Below, one piece after another: positions 53,287 through 61,702 of a DNA stretch of 64,000 nt (positions are counted from its first letter, which is position 1; every line of letters begins with the position of its first letter). The position numbers and the translations under genes are program-made. The notes under the pieces were generated by a model. It was given only the letters and a program-made list of their open reading frames with translations, was not told where the DNA came from and searched no databases. Source of the DNA: Chryseobacterium endalhagicum (GTDB lineage: Bacteria > Bacteroidota > Bacteroidia > Flavobacteriales > Weeksellaceae). The stretch covers positions 2,183,856 to 2,247,855 of the forward strand of contig NZ_JAELVM010000001.1 of NCBI RefSeq assembly GCF_016745235.1, given 5' to 3'.

Positions 53287-54314
53287 GATAATATTCCTTT
53301 TAAAACGTTGATTAATTTTTCATTTTCTTCACGGCTTCCTACATTGATCCTGATACAGTCTGCAATGGCGGGTGATCTCTGACTGGTCAGAATCTCCTGT
53401 TCCAGCAATTTCTGATAAACAGTCTGCGCATTATTCATTTTAATCAGAAAGAAATTGGCATCCGTCGGAAAAACTTTTACAATGCATTCAATGCTTTTGA
53501 ACTGTTCTTCCAGCCAGGCTCTTTCCTCTAAAACCTTACCGACGTTTTCCTGAAGTTTATTTTTGTTATCCAGCAGGTTTAAAATAAATTCCTGACTTAA
53601 AGAATTAACGTTATAAGGAGCTTTAACGGTATTGATAAGGCGGATAATCTCTTCTGAAGCATAAGCAGCTCCTACCCTTGCTCCGGCCGTTCCCCAGGCT
53701 TTGGAAAATGTCTGAAGAACAATTACATTAGAATACTGGTCCAACAGTTCAATTCCGGATCTGTTTCCCGAAAACTCAATGTAGGCCTCATCAATGACAA
53801 CGATCCCATCAAAATTCCGGATAAAAAATTCAATGTCCTCCACACTGTTTCCTGTAGGATTATTGGGTGAGCACAGAAAGAAAATTTTAGGCTTATTTTC
53901 TTTACTAATCTTTAGAAAATCATCTTTTAGAATTTCAAAGTTTTCATCAAGATTCAGCTTTAAAACCTCATTTTCATTCACTGCAGCATAAAAACCGTAC
54001 ATGGCAAAGGATGGATTCATCATCAGAATAGCATCTTTTTTAGGCTCGCAGAAGATTTTTATGATCAGGTCGATCAGTTCATCACTTCCGTTTCCCAGGG
54101 CTATTTTTGAAGGAGAAATCCCTTTCAGTTCCGCCAGTTTATTTTTAATCTTTTTCTGAGACGAATCCGGATATCTGTTGAATTCTCCAAACGGGCACTC
54201 ATTCGCGTCCAGCATCACCGGAGCATTGAACTCATTGTGATCCCTGAAGCTGATGTATGGCTGCAGATTCAGGATATTTTTTCTTACTAAAGTATTGATA
54301 TTAAATTCTTTCAT
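53283..54314 (-). CDS. hisC: histidinol-phosphate aminotransferase
   Basis: A 343-residue PLP aminotransferase (fold type I). [36 protein letters not shown] and the PLP lysine in [15 protein letters not shown] are all readable; the C-terminal substrate Arg lies in [13 protein letters not shown]. Standard length. Between hisD and hisB. Confidence 0.95.
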   Translation of the reverse strand: MKEFNINTLVRKNILNLQPYISFRDHNEFNAPVMLDANECPFGEFNRYPDSSQKKIKNKLAELKGISPSKIALGNGSDELIDLIIKIFCEPKKDAILMMNPSFAMYGFYAAVNENEVLKLNLDENFEILKDDFLKISKENKPKIFFLCSPNNPTGNSVEDIEFFIRNFDGIVVIDEAYIEFSGNRSGIELLDQYSNVIVLQTFSKAWGTAGARVGAAYASEEIIRLINTVKAPYNVNSLSQEFILNLLDNKNKLQENVGKVLEERAWLEEQFKSIECIVKVFPTDANFFLIKMNNAQTVYQKLLEQEILTSQRSPAIADCIRINVGSREENEKLINVLKGILS

Positions 54315-54318
54315 TATA

Positions 54319-55593
54319 TTATTTTAATCGGATAGATACTGCATTTTTGTGAGCGATAAGACCTTCGGCCTCCGCCATGATTTCAATGGTTTTCCCTATT
54401 TTTTTAAGACCTTCTTTTGACAGGTGCTGGAATGTGATTTTCTTGACAAAACTATCCATGGACACACCGCTGTAGTTCCTTGCATAAGCATTGGTGGGTA
54501 AAGTATGATTCGTTCCGCTGGCGTAATCTCCGGCACTTTCACAGGAATAATTCCCCAGGAAAACCGATCCTGCGTTGCCAATCGCCGGAATATATGTTTC
54601 AAAATCCTCTAACGCCAGGATAAGGTGTTCAGGGGCATATAAATTACTGAAATCCAATGCTTTTTCAATGGAATCCGTTAAAATAAAAAGACTGTGATCC
54701 AATGCTTTACAGGCCATATCATTTCTTGGAAGCTTTTTGACCTGTTTTTCTACGGCTTCCATGGTTGAAGTGAAAATTTTAAAATCATCGGTGATGAAAA
54801 CGACCTGACTGTCACTTCCGTGTTCCGCCTGGGAAAGCAGATCTGCGGCGCAAAATTCAGGAACGGCCTGACGGTCTGCTATGACAAGAACTTCACTGGG
54901 ACCTGCCGGCATATCGATGGCAACTCCATAGCGCTGAGCAAATTCTTTCGCTGCCACTACATACTGGTTTCCGGGTCCGAAAATTTTATAGACCTTCGGA
55001 ATGCTTTCAGTTCCCAATGCCATCGCAGCCACCGCCTGTGCTCCTCCTGTTTTGAAAACCTGAGTAATTCCACAGAGTTTTGCGGTATACAGAATAGCAG
55101 GATTAATATTTCCGTTGGAATCAGGAGGCGTACAAAGGATAATTTCGCGGCATCCGGCCAGCTGAGCGGGTACTGCAAGCATTAAAACCGTTGAAAACAA
55201 GGGTGCTGTTCCTCCGGGAATATAGATCCCTACTTTTTCAACGGCCCGGTTTTCCCGCCAGCAGATGACGCCTTTCGTGGTTTCAATTTTTTCGGTTTCT
55301 GCAATCTGAGCCGCGTGGAATTTCGAAATATTTTCTTTGGCCTGCTGAATAGCTTTCTTTAAATCTTCGGAAATTTCATCCGCTGCATTGTCAAGTTCTG
55401 TTTCTGAAACAGTGATCTGCGGAGTGAGTGCCTGATCAAATTTTTTATTGAACTGAATCAAGGCTTCATCACCGTCTTTCTCAACCGTTTCAAATATTTC
55501 TGCGATCAGTCCGGATATTTCTTCACGTTCAAAAACCGGACGTTTTACCAGCTCTGGCCATGTTTTTCTTTCAGGATATCTGTATATTTTCAT
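54319..55593 (-). CDS. hisD: histidinol dehydrogenase
   Basis: A 424-residue zinc enzyme making the last two oxidations to histidine with NAD. GPGNQYVVAAK, DMPAGPSEVLVIAD, LSQAEHGSDSQ (zinc ligands), NLYAPEHLIL (catalytic Glu-His) and SAGDYASGTNHTLPT are present. Normal length. Two bases separate it from hisG. Confidence 0.96.
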   Translation of the reverse strand: MKIYRYPERKTWPELVKRPVFEREEISGLIAEIFETVEKDGDEALIQFNKKFDQALTPQITVSETELDNAADEISEDLKKAIQQAKENISKFHAAQIAETEKIETTKGVICWRENRAVEKVGIYIPGGTAPLFSTVLMLAVPAQLAGCREIILCTPPDSNGNINPAILYTAKLCGITQVFKTGGAQAVAAMALGTESIPKVYKIFGPGNQYVVAAKEFAQRYGVAIDMPAGPSEVLVIADRQAVPEFCAADLLSQAEHGSDSQVVFITDDFKIFTSTMEAVEKQVKKLPRNDMACKALDHSLFILTDSIEKALDFSNLYAPEHLILALEDFETYIPAIGNAGSVFLGNYSCESAGDYASGTNHTLPTNAYARNYSGVSMDSFVKKITFQHLSKEGLKKIGKTIEIMAEAEGLIAHKNAVSIRLK

Positions 55594-55595
55594 AA

Positions 55596-56453
55596 TTAAA
55601 TCACCATTTTATCAATTGGAATAATAAGGATGTCCTGGGCTCCGTTTTCTTTCAGTTCGTCAATGACGTCCCAGAATCTTTCTTCATCTATTACGGAATG
55701 AATGCTGCTCCATCCTTTTTCTGCCAGGGGAATCACTGTCGGGCTTTTCAATACAGGAAGCACAGAAGCAATATCGCTGATCTTGTTATCGGGAACATTC
55801 ATCAGGATGTATTTTGAGTTTTTTGCTCTTAAAACAGACTGAATCCGGAAAAGGAATTTATTAAGGATATTTTCTTTTTCGGCGTCAAGCACAGAAGTTT
55901 TTGCCAGAACAGCTTCGGATTTCAGGATGGTGACCGTTTCCCTCAGTCCGTTTTTAAATAGAGTGCTTCCTGAGCTTACGATATCGCAGATTCCGTCTGC
56001 CAGACCAATATTGGGCGCGATTTCTACAGAACCTGAAATAATGTGGATATCAGAAGTGATTCCTTTTTCTGCAAGAAATTTTTTAAGGGTATTGGGATAG
56101 GAAGTGGCAATTTTTTTGCCCTGAAAGTAAGAAAGATCATCAGTTTCCACCTCTTTTGGAACGGCGAGGGAAACGCGGCATTTTGAAAATCCCAGCTTTT
56201 CAACGATCTGGATGTTTTTCTGTTTTTCCGCTAAAAGATTTTCGCCCACGATGGCAATATCTACCACTCCGTCTTCCAGATACTGGGGAATATCGGAGTT
56301 TCTGAGATACATAATTTCCATGGGAAAGTTATCTACGGAAACTTTGAGCTGGTCTTTCCCGTTGTTGACGAAAATGCCGCAGTCTTTGAGGAGCTGAAGA
56401 GATTCTTCGTAAAGCCGGCCGCTTTTCTGGATCGCAATTTTTAATTTACTCAT
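55596..56453 (-). CDS. hisG: ATP phosphoribosyltransferase, long form
   Basis: A 285-residue HisG, first step of the pathway. The length and C-terminal ACT-like regulatory domain (about 210-285: LPVLKSPTVIPLAEKGW, ENGAQDILIIPIDKM) identify the HisG-L type, which is feedback-inhibited by histidine. PRPP loop: EIAPNIGLADGICDIVSSG, quoted in part. First structural gene, 132 bp downstream of the leader peptide stop and following an attenuator terminator. Confidence 0.95.
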   Translation of the reverse strand: MSKLKIAIQKSGRLYEESLQLLKDCGIFVNNGKDQLKVSVDNFPMEIMYLRNSDIPQYLEDGVVDIAIVGENLLAEKQKNIQIVEKLGFSKCRVSLAVPKEVETDDLSYFQGKKIATSYPNTLKKFLAEKGITSDIHIISGSVEIAPNIGLADGICDIVSSGSTLFKNGLRETVTILKSEAVLAKTSVLDAEKENILNKFLFRIQSVLRAKNSKYILMNVPDNKISDIASVLPVLKSPTVIPLAEKGWSSIHSVIDEERFWDVIDELKENGAQDILIIPIDKMVI

Positions 56454-56523
56454 TGTATTGTTTTAAGGAATCTGAGCAAATAAAAACTGATCTGTGGATA
56501 TTTCCGGGAAGAATTCAGGAAAC

Positions 56524-56554
56524 AAAAAAACCGTCTATTTACTCAGACGGTTTT
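56524..56554 (-). terminator. his operon attenuator terminator
   Basis: Plus-strand AAAACCGTCT (56527-56536), 8-base loop, AGACGGTTTT (56545-56554). On the minus transcript it ends in a T run (A run 56524-56530). It lies between the His-rich leader frame and hisG. Confidence 0.88.
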
Positions 56555-56585
56555 TATTATTTTTTGATTTTAACACATGTTTATA

Positions 56586-56651
56586 TCAATCAATTCCGTC
56601 TTGGCAGAGATGATGATAGTAATGATGAAGTGTTAAAAAATTCGGTTTCAT
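56586..56651 (-). CDS. his operon leader peptide
   Basis: A 21-residue frame on the minus strand starting with ATG 56651: MKPNFLTLHHYYHHL, then CQDGID and TGA. It has four histidines within six codons (CAT CAT TAC TAT CAT CAT). Codons right after the His block include AAGACGG (56596-56602), identical to the 3' arm of the downstream terminator, so it can pair with the terminator's 5' arm CCGTCT. This is the classical arrangement of transcription attenuation by ribosome stalling at His codons. Its promoter (TTTG-N18-TACATTTG) lies 18 bp upstream. Confidence 0.85.
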   Translation of the reverse strand: MKPNFLTLHHYYHHLCQDGID

Positions 56652-56668
56652 TGTTTTGAATTGTGGTA

Positions 56669-56698
56669 CAAATGTAGGATTTATTTTTAAACTGCAAA
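56669..56698 (-). promoter_or_regulatory. Promoter of the his operon
   Basis: Minus strand: TTTG (plus CAAA 56695-56698), 18 bp, TACATTTG (plus 56669-56676). A full match to the Bacteroidota consensus, ending 18 bp before the leader ATG and beginning 7 bp after the glycosyltransferase stop. Confidence 0.8.
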
Positions 56699-56704
56699 GT
56701 TTTT

Positions 56705-57802
56705 TTACAGAATTTTTTTGTAGAGTTCCATCAATTGGGCTGCAATAGGTTCATCATTAAATTTCTGAACAAATGCGAAACTCCTTTCAGCACGGCGTTT
56801 TCTTTCGGATTCATTTTCCCACAAAAATTTTATCTTGGCACTAATGTCAACATAGTTTTCCGGATCTACATACACCGAGTCTTTTCCACCTGCTTCCGGC
56901 AGACAGCTGACATTGCTGGTAATGGTTACAGTTTTTGAGAAAAGTGCTTCTATCACAGGGATTCCAAAGCCTTCAAAAAAGCTCGGATAGACAAAAATAT
57001 CTGCCAGTTTATAGATTACAGCGAGCTCATCCATGGAAACTCCTTCCAGAAAAAGGATCTGTTTTTCCATTTTATTTTTCCGGATAAATGCTTCTACTTT
57101 TTTGTAATATTTTGTCTTTTTACCAACAACAATCAACGGAATATCTGTTCCATTGATTCCTTTAACGATATTGAGAAGGTTTTTACGGTCTTCGATCGTT
57201 CCAACATTTAAAATATACCGTTCAGGAAGGCCGAATTTCTCTTTTACTGCCTGAATAACTTCCTCCGTCTGCTCTTCTTTAAATGCTTTGTGACAGCCCT
57301 GATAAATAACTTCTATCTTGTTTTCGGGAACTTTTAAATAAGTAATGATATCTCTTTTGGTCTGCTCTGAAATGGCTATGATCTTATCCGCCGAGACTGC
57401 AGCCTTTTTAAATTTCCATAAATGGATTTTCCTGTCGAAAAAGGAATAATACTGCGGATATCTCATGAAGATCAGATCATGGATCGTCACGATCTTTTTA
57501 ATGGGTTCTTTTCCCCATTTCAAAGGCAGTTCACCGGACAGACCATGGAATATCTGTGCGCCTTCTTTCTGGGCATCTTTTCCCATTTTAAACTGTCTGG
57601 CCAGGGTTCCTTTTGAAGTTTCCACAAACCGGACATTTTCCTTTTCCAGAATATCTTTACCCCGCTCTGAACTGTTTTTGTTCAGCAGGAGGTATTCATT
57701 TTCAGGATAGTACTGAGAAAGAATCCTGATAAGGTCTCTTGAATAATTGCCCAATCCGGACGTATTGTGAAAAAAACGTTTTGCATCGAAGGCAATTTTC
57801 AT
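56705..57802 (-). CDS. glycosyltransferase family 1/4 (GT-B)
   Basis: A 365-residue GT-B retaining glycosyltransferase: N-terminal MKIAFDAKRFFHNTSGLGNYSR (first 20 residues), TIHDLIFMRYP, ISEQTKRDI, then the nucleotide-sugar domain with LNVGTIEDRKNL and VYPSFFEGFGIPVIEAL holding the E-x7-E motif. Soluble, probably membrane-associated. Acceptor unknown; it stands alone rather than in a polysaccharide cluster. No terminator separates it from the his promoter 7 bp downstream. Confidence 0.9.
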   Translation of the reverse strand: MKIAFDAKRFFHNTSGLGNYSRDLIRILSQYYPENEYLLLNKNSSERGKDILEKENVRFVETSKGTLARQFKMGKDAQKEGAQIFHGLSGELPLKWGKEPIKKIVTIHDLIFMRYPQYYSFFDRKIHLWKFKKAAVSADKIIAISEQTKRDIITYLKVPENKIEVIYQGCHKAFKEEQTEEVIQAVKEKFGLPERYILNVGTIEDRKNLLNIVKGINGTDIPLIVVGKKTKYYKKVEAFIRKNKMEKQILFLEGVSMDELAVIYKLADIFVYPSFFEGFGIPVIEALFSKTVTITSNVSCLPEAGGKDSVYVDPENYVDISAKIKFLWENESERKRRAERSFAFVQKFNDEPIAAQLMELYKKIL

Positions 57803-57848
57803 ATCAATGTTTTTAATAAACTTTTCTACGGTTTAAATTTATAAATAA

Positions 57849-57880
57849 AATAAACCCCAAATGATTATTCAGGGTTTATT
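57849..57880 (-). terminator. Terminator after dapD
   Basis: AATAAACCC (57849-57857) and GGGTTTATT (57872-57880), with CCAAATGATTATTCAG between as a partly paired loop. Confidence 0.75.
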
Positions 57881-57924
57881 ATGTAAATTTTAAAATAATC
57901 TTCAAAATTTAGAAGCAATACAGC

Positions 57925-58737
57925 TTATACCGCTACATTGTTCTCTCTTAAAGCATCATTAAGAGACGTTTTTTTATCTGTTGATTCTTTTCTCTGGCCA
58001 ATGATCAATGCACAAGGAACCTGGTATTCTCCGGCAGGATACTGTTTGGTATAGCTTCCCGGAATCACTACTGAACGGGCAGGAACTCTTCCTTTGATCT
58101 CCACAGGCTCGGAACCTGTAACATCAATAATTTTTGTAGAAGCGGTTAAAACTACGTTAGCTCCCAATACAGCCTCTTTTTCTACATGCACACCTTCTAC
58201 CACGATACATCTTGAACCGATGAAACAGTCGTCTTCAATGATCACAGGTGCTGCCTGCAACGGCTCCAAAACACCACCGATACCTACACCACCACTCAGG
58301 TGAACATTTTTACCGATCTGTGCACAGCTTCCTACAGTAGCCCATGTATCCACCATCGTTCCTGAATCTACGTAAGCTCCGATGTTTACATAAGAAGGCA
58401 TCAAAATAACGCCTGAAGCTACGAAAGATCCTTCTCTTGCGATGGCATGCGGTACAACTCTTACTCCTTTTTCAGCATAGTTTCTCTTCAAAGGAATTTT
58501 GTCATGAAATTCAAACGGACCTACTTCAATAGTTTCCATCTTCTGAATCGGGAAATACATTACTACGGCTTTCTTCACCCACTCGTTCACCTGCCAACCG
58601 TTTTCTGTAGGCTCAGCAACACGAAGTTCTCCTGAATCCAATAAGGAAATTACTTCTCTTATCGCCTTCTGGCTGTCTTCATTCTGTAATAAATCTCTGT
58701 TATCCCAAATGTTTTCAATAGTTTGTTGTAACGACAT
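57925..58737 (-). CDS. dapD: 2,3,4,5-tetrahydropyridine-2,6-dicarboxylate N-succinyltransferase
   Basis: A 270-residue hexapeptide-repeat (left-handed beta-helix) enzyme of the succinylase branch of lysine/diaminopimelate synthesis. Landmarks: MQQTIENIWDNR-like start SLQQTIENIWDNRD, KNYAEKGVRVVPHAIAREG-like block (RNYAEKGVRVVPHA), VDTWATVGSCAQIGKN, SGGVGIGGVLEPLQA and ECFIG-type DDCFIGSRCIVVEGV. Full-length. Monocistronic. Confidence 0.95.
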   Translation of the reverse strand: MSLQQTIENIWDNRDLLQNEDSQKAIREVISLLDSGELRVAEPTENGWQVNEWVKKAVVMYFPIQKMETIEVGPFEFHDKIPLKRNYAEKGVRVVPHAIAREGSFVASGVILMPSYVNIGAYVDSGTMVDTWATVGSCAQIGKNVHLSGGVGIGGVLEPLQAAPVIIEDDCFIGSRCIVVEGVHVEKEAVLGANVVLTASTKIIDVTGSEPVEIKGRVPARSVVIPGSYTKQYPAGEYQVPCALIIGQRKESTDKKTSLNDALRENNVAV

Positions 58738-58875
58738 GTTTCTTGTTTGATTTTAATATAAATTATCCTGCAGCATTCCGCAGTTTCCAAGCTCAAAAGT
58801 ACAAAAGATTGTTTTAGTATACAAGTTGATCCGTGAAGCCGAAAAGAACATTATTCTCTATTTTTTCACCTGCTG

Positions 58876-59247
58876 TCAGTCAGAAATAATAAATTCCATG
58901 GTCTTTTCAACGTGTTTTTCCTGAATAATTCCTTTTGAATATTTAAGGTTTCGGGCTGTATTATATTTTGTTAAATAAGCTGTGTTGATTTCAGCAGTGA
59001 GTTCTTTAATATCCTCCGGGATAAGGGCTTTAATGTTAATGATTTTCTCTCCGCAACGGATCTGGCCGTTCGGGTCCTTAAGAAATGTATAATACCAGCT
59101 TCTTTCGGAAAGGCCCCATGATCTTGCGAAAACCCTGCCATTCACAATAACCATCCATATTTCAAGAAAGGTGGTTCTTTCCTCTCCTGCTTTAATTTCA
59201 ATGATGCTGTGGGTGTTAATGTATTGGAGTACTTCTTCTTTATTCAT
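58876..59247 (-). CDS. DUF2255 family protein
   Basis: A 123-residue protein of the DUF2255 type: IEIKAGEERTTFLEIWMV, NGRVFARSWGLSERSWY and IKALIPEDIKELTAEINTAY. The fold is predicted to be a split beta-barrel like flavin- or deazaflavin-dependent nitroreductases, but cofactor use is not established. Monocistronic. Confidence 0.78.
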   Translation of the reverse strand: MNKEEVLQYINTHSIIEIKAGEERTTFLEIWMVIVNGRVFARSWGLSERSWYYTFLKDPNGQIRCGEKIINIKALIPEDIKELTAEINTAYLTKYNTARNLKYSKGIIQEKHVEKTMEFIISD

Positions 59248-59365
59248 GGTTAATTTTTCACGAATCTAATGTGAATAAAGCGGTTAAAATAATTTATTAT
59301 TCAGCAGGAAGAAAACCTTATCCGGAATGCCTGTTTTCTGATGCGGATGTTAAATTGGTATGTGG

Positions 59366-59400
59366 AAGCCATGTCAAGGTTTTGAACCTTGACATGGCTT
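59366..59400 (-). repeat. CCATGTCAAGG palindromic repeat, copy 3 (compensated)
   Basis: AAGCCATGTCAAGGTT, TTG, AACCTTGACATGGCTT. Compared with copies 1 and 2 both arms changed together (CCGTG/CACGG to CCATG/CATGG), keeping all pairs. It sits 9 bp past the LytTR stop and may terminate that transcript. Confidence 0.88.
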
Positions 59401-59409
59401 TTAACTTTC

Positions 59410-59736
59410 TCAAAGCATCATTTTGTTGAGTGCATCAACCAGGCATTCTTTGTAGCTTTTGGCCACAGCAATTTTCTGATCCTGACAGACCAGCTGATTG
59501 TCTTCGAAATATTCGATATTGGTTAGATTGACAATATATGAATTGTGGACTCTCATAAATTCACCGGGAAGGCTTTCAATGAGGTCTTTAAGTGTCTTGT
59601 AATAGATGTATTTTTTGTGGGACAGCGTATTGATCTCTACATAATTTCCCAGCCCTTTTATCACCGTAATGTCTTTAAAGAAAAGCTTTACGAGTTTTTT
59701 ATCTGTTTTAATAAAAGCAAAGGTACGGTTCTCCAT
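59410..59736 (-). CDS. stand-alone LytTR DNA-binding protein
   Basis: A 108-residue LytTR domain with little else: FFKDITVIKGLGNYVEINTL, YYKTLKDLIESLPGEFMRVHNSY (first 20 residues), IVNLTNIEYF and IAVAKSYKECLVDAL. There is no receiver domain and no adjacent histidine kinase. It is the second gene after the NlpC/P60 lipoprotein (24-bp gap), so it may be cotranscribed with it. Targets unknown. Confidence 0.88.
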   Translation of the reverse strand: MENRTFAFIKTDKKLVKLFFKDITVIKGLGNYVEINTLSHKKYIYYKTLKDLIESLPGEFMRVHNSYIVNLTNIEYFEDNQLVCQDQKIAVAKSYKECLVDALNKMML

Positions 59737-59760
59737 CTACAGGCGGTTTTAATAGTCTTA

Positions 59761-60339
59761 TTATAAAACCCTTTGGGCATGAAGATAGGCTTTATTCCAA
59801 TATTTTTCGTTTAATGAAGAAATCATGACGCCTTTTGAAGTAGAGGCATGAATGAATTTCACTTCTCCATCTGACCCGATATCATGAACGATGCCTACAT
59901 GGGAAACCCTGCTTCCTCCGGCTGTTGCAAAGAAAAGCAAATCTCCGGGTTTTACTTCTTTGATATCGATTTTTTTACCGGCTTCAGCCTGATCGGATGA
60001 TCTGCGTGGGAGTGAATGATCATTTTCTTCAAAAATCTTGACCGTAAATCCGGAGCAGTCGAAGCCTGAAGAGGTATTTCCTCCGAATTTGTAAGGGGTT
60101 CCGATATATTTTTCAGCATCTTTCAGGATATCACCGACAGATCTGGAAATATTTCCATCAAATTTGGAATCCAGTTTTCTCAGGTTTTCAGCTCTTACCA
60201 CAGTTTTGTTTCCTGTATTTTTTTTTGAGGATACGTTTTTGGAAGATCCGCATGAAACAGCTACAGCAGAAGCAATCAAAAGTACTGAAAGCTGCTTTAT
60301 TCTTAAGTTTTTTTCAAATAATCCCGGTATCATAGTCAT
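59761..60339 (-). CDS. NlpC/P60 cell-wall hydrolase lipoprotein
   Basis: A 192-residue lipoprotein (lipobox Cys30 in AVAVSCGSS) with a C-terminal C40 peptidase domain. Catalytic Cys95 in SGFDCSGFTVKIF, His147 in RVSHVGIVHDIG and third polar residue His164 in FIHASTSKG. It cleaves gamma-D-Glu-diaminopimelate-type bonds in peptidoglycan. The linker 31-60 is Ser/Lys/Asn-rich. A second ATG at 60333 is possible. A TATATTTG -7 box lies at 60371-60378. Confidence 0.9.
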   Translation of the reverse strand: MTMIPGLFEKNLRIKQLSVLLIASAVAVSCGSSKNVSSKKNTGNKTVVRAENLRKLDSKFDGNISRSVGDILKDAEKYIGTPYKFGGNTSSGFDCSGFTVKIFEENDHSLPRRSSDQAEAGKKIDIKEVKPGDLLFFATAGGSRVSHVGIVHDIGSDGEVKFIHASTSKGVMISSLNEKYWNKAYLHAQRVL

Positions 60340-60370
60340 CTGATTTTAAATGAAGTAACTAATTATGAGA

Positions 60371-60378
60371 CAAATATA
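60371..60378 (-). promoter_or_regulatory. -7 box of the NlpC/P60-LytTR pair
   Basis: Minus-strand TATATTTG, 32 bp upstream of the first ATG. Confidence 0.45.
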
Positions 60379-60463
60379 CATTTTTATATTTTAATTATAA
60401 TATAACTATACTACAACTATATGATAAATATATGTTAAAATTTTAATTTCTCTGATTTATTAG

Positions 60464-60471
60464 TATATTTG
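60464..60471 (+). promoter_or_regulatory. -7 box of the 60488 gene
   Basis: TATATTTG, 16 bp before the ATG. Confidence 0.45.
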
Positions 60472-60487
60472 AATTCAATTTTGCAAT

Positions 60488-61135
60488 ATGGCAACGTATG
60501 AAAGTTTAATAAAGATCAAAGGAAGTGTTGGCGATCTGGTTTTTTACAGCCTGAACGGGAAAAACGTCGTGCGGAAAAAAAGCGGGTTTAACAAGAAAGC
60601 TTTTAAAAAGGATGCTTCTTATGAGAAAGTAAGGCAGAACAGTTCCGAATTCGGGCATTGTTCCAAAACCGGGAAAATACTTCGCAGCTGTATTGAAAGC
60701 TATATCAAAGAAGCCGGCGATCCTCTGCTCTACCAGAAATTTGCAAAACTGATGACCATTATCAAGGATTTTGACACGGTTTCGGAAAGAGGCAAAAGAA
60801 CCGTGGAAAAAGGCCTTGCCACACCGGAAGGATCGAAGGAACTTAAAAAATTCAGATTTGGGGAGAAAGAGAATATCAGCGGTGAGATTTCTGTCTCAGA
60901 AGAAAAAGAAAGCAGAATTCTCAGTACAGGCAATCCGTTTTCTGCGGACGAAATTGTGATGGTTACTATACAACCGGATTTTGAAAATTATTCAGCAGAA
61001 TATTCCGAAGAGAAATTTCCTTACAATGGTGAAAAGGAAATCCGTTTTAAAAAATACTTTGAGGATAGGAGTCTACTACTCTATTTTTTAGTGATCAGGG
61101 ATAAGGAAGAAATTACCCGGATGGGATTTGTTTGA
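60488..61135 (+). CDS. conserved protein with GSVGDLVFY N-terminal motif, function unknown
   Basis: A 215-residue protein without signal peptide or membrane segment. The N-terminus IKGSVGDLVFYSLNGKNVVR followed by a basic stretch resembles a Bacteroidota family (DUF6266-like: G-K/S-V/L-G-D/G-x-V-x-Y) whose role is unknown; similar G-x-V-G motifs occur in phage-encoded small proteins. The rest is charged and partly beta-rich (DEIVMVTIQPDFENYSAEY). No neighbours suggest a prophage. Monocistronic. Confidence 0.7.
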   Translation: MATYESLIKIKGSVGDLVFYSLNGKNVVRKKSGFNKKAFKKDASYEKVRQNSSEFGHCSKTGKILRSCIESYIKEAGDPLLYQKFAKLMTIIKDFDTVSERGKRTVEKGLATPEGSKELKKFRFGEKENISGEISVSEEKESRILSTGNPFSADEIVMVTIQPDFENYSAEYSEEKFPYNGEKEIRFKKYFEDRSLLLYFLVIRDKEEITRMGFV

Positions 61136-61279
61136 GAGGATTTAGATTTAAGATTTCAGACATCAGATTCTTAAGGCTAAGGCTAAGATTGAGGGAGGTG
61201 CTTGGTATATCAAATTTTTCCGATATTCAAGCCAGTATCCTTCAAATTTTGATTGCTGTTCGGGATCAGGATCAATAAA

Positions 61280-61311
61280 AAAGCCTGCAGATTGATCTGC
61301 AGGCTTTCTTT
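61280..61311 (-). terminator. Terminator of the small lipoprotein gene
   Basis: AAAGCCTGCAGAT (61280-61292) and ATCTGCAGGCTTT (61295-61307), minimal loop; directly after the stop, with a minus-strand T tract (plus AATAAAAA upstream). Confidence 0.88.
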
Positions 61312-61680
61312 TTATTGTTTGTTTCCTGTCCAGGTTCCGGCTCTTGCGGGTGTCGGGACATTGTTTGACCAGTTTCCGTTTCCATTTTTCTCTCTTGAAA
61401 GGGTTCCTTTGAATTCTCCGTCGGAAGGAAGCCCGATTACAGCCGTAAGATCACCGGTATCGGTTAAATTTCCGGAAATATTATAATTTTCGTCATTTAC
61501 CGTGGAATGCATTGTTCCGGTTACTTTTCCGTCACTGGATACCACAAGATTCCAGGTTCCGTCATCGCTTCCTGTGTATTTTCCTGACCATGTTCCAATA
61601 TAATCGTAGATGGTATCATCATCAGAGCTGCATCCGATAAATAAAAAAGCTGTTAAAAGAAGTAAAAAAAGTTTCTTCAT
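61312..61680 (-). CDS. small surface lipoprotein, function unknown
   Basis: A 122-residue lipoprotein: signal peptide MKKLFLLLLTAFLFIGC with lipid Cys17, then SSDDDT, the acidic surface-export signal. The mature part is beta-rich and short (GTWSGKYTGSDDGTWNLVVS, KVTGTMHSTV, GEFKGTLSREKNG), like lipocalin-style or META-like small barrels of flavobacteria. No function assigned. A TAAATTTG -7 box lies at 61695-61702. Confidence 0.8.
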   Translation of the reverse strand: MKKLFLLLLTAFLFIGCSSDDDTIYDYIGTWSGKYTGSDDGTWNLVVSSDGKVTGTMHSTVNDENYNISGNLTDTGDLTAVIGLPSDGEFKGTLSREKNGNGNWSNNVPTPARAGTWTGNKQ

Positions 61681-61694
61681 AGTTTCTAATAGTT

Positions 61695-61702
61695 CAAATT
61701 TA
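61695..61702 (-). promoter_or_regulatory. -7 box of the small lipoprotein gene
   Basis: Minus-strand TAAATTTG, 14 bp upstream of the ATG. Confidence 0.45.

Noticed and set aside
57881..58875. Lysine riboswitch near dapD, and purine or threonine riboswitches near purF, purC and thrS
   Set aside because: The upstream regions are short and AT-rich and show none of the conserved elements of these riboswitches.
60488..61135. Prophage remnant
   Set aside because: The protein's N-terminal motif recalls phage-related small proteins, but no other phage gene, integrase or attachment site is nearby.
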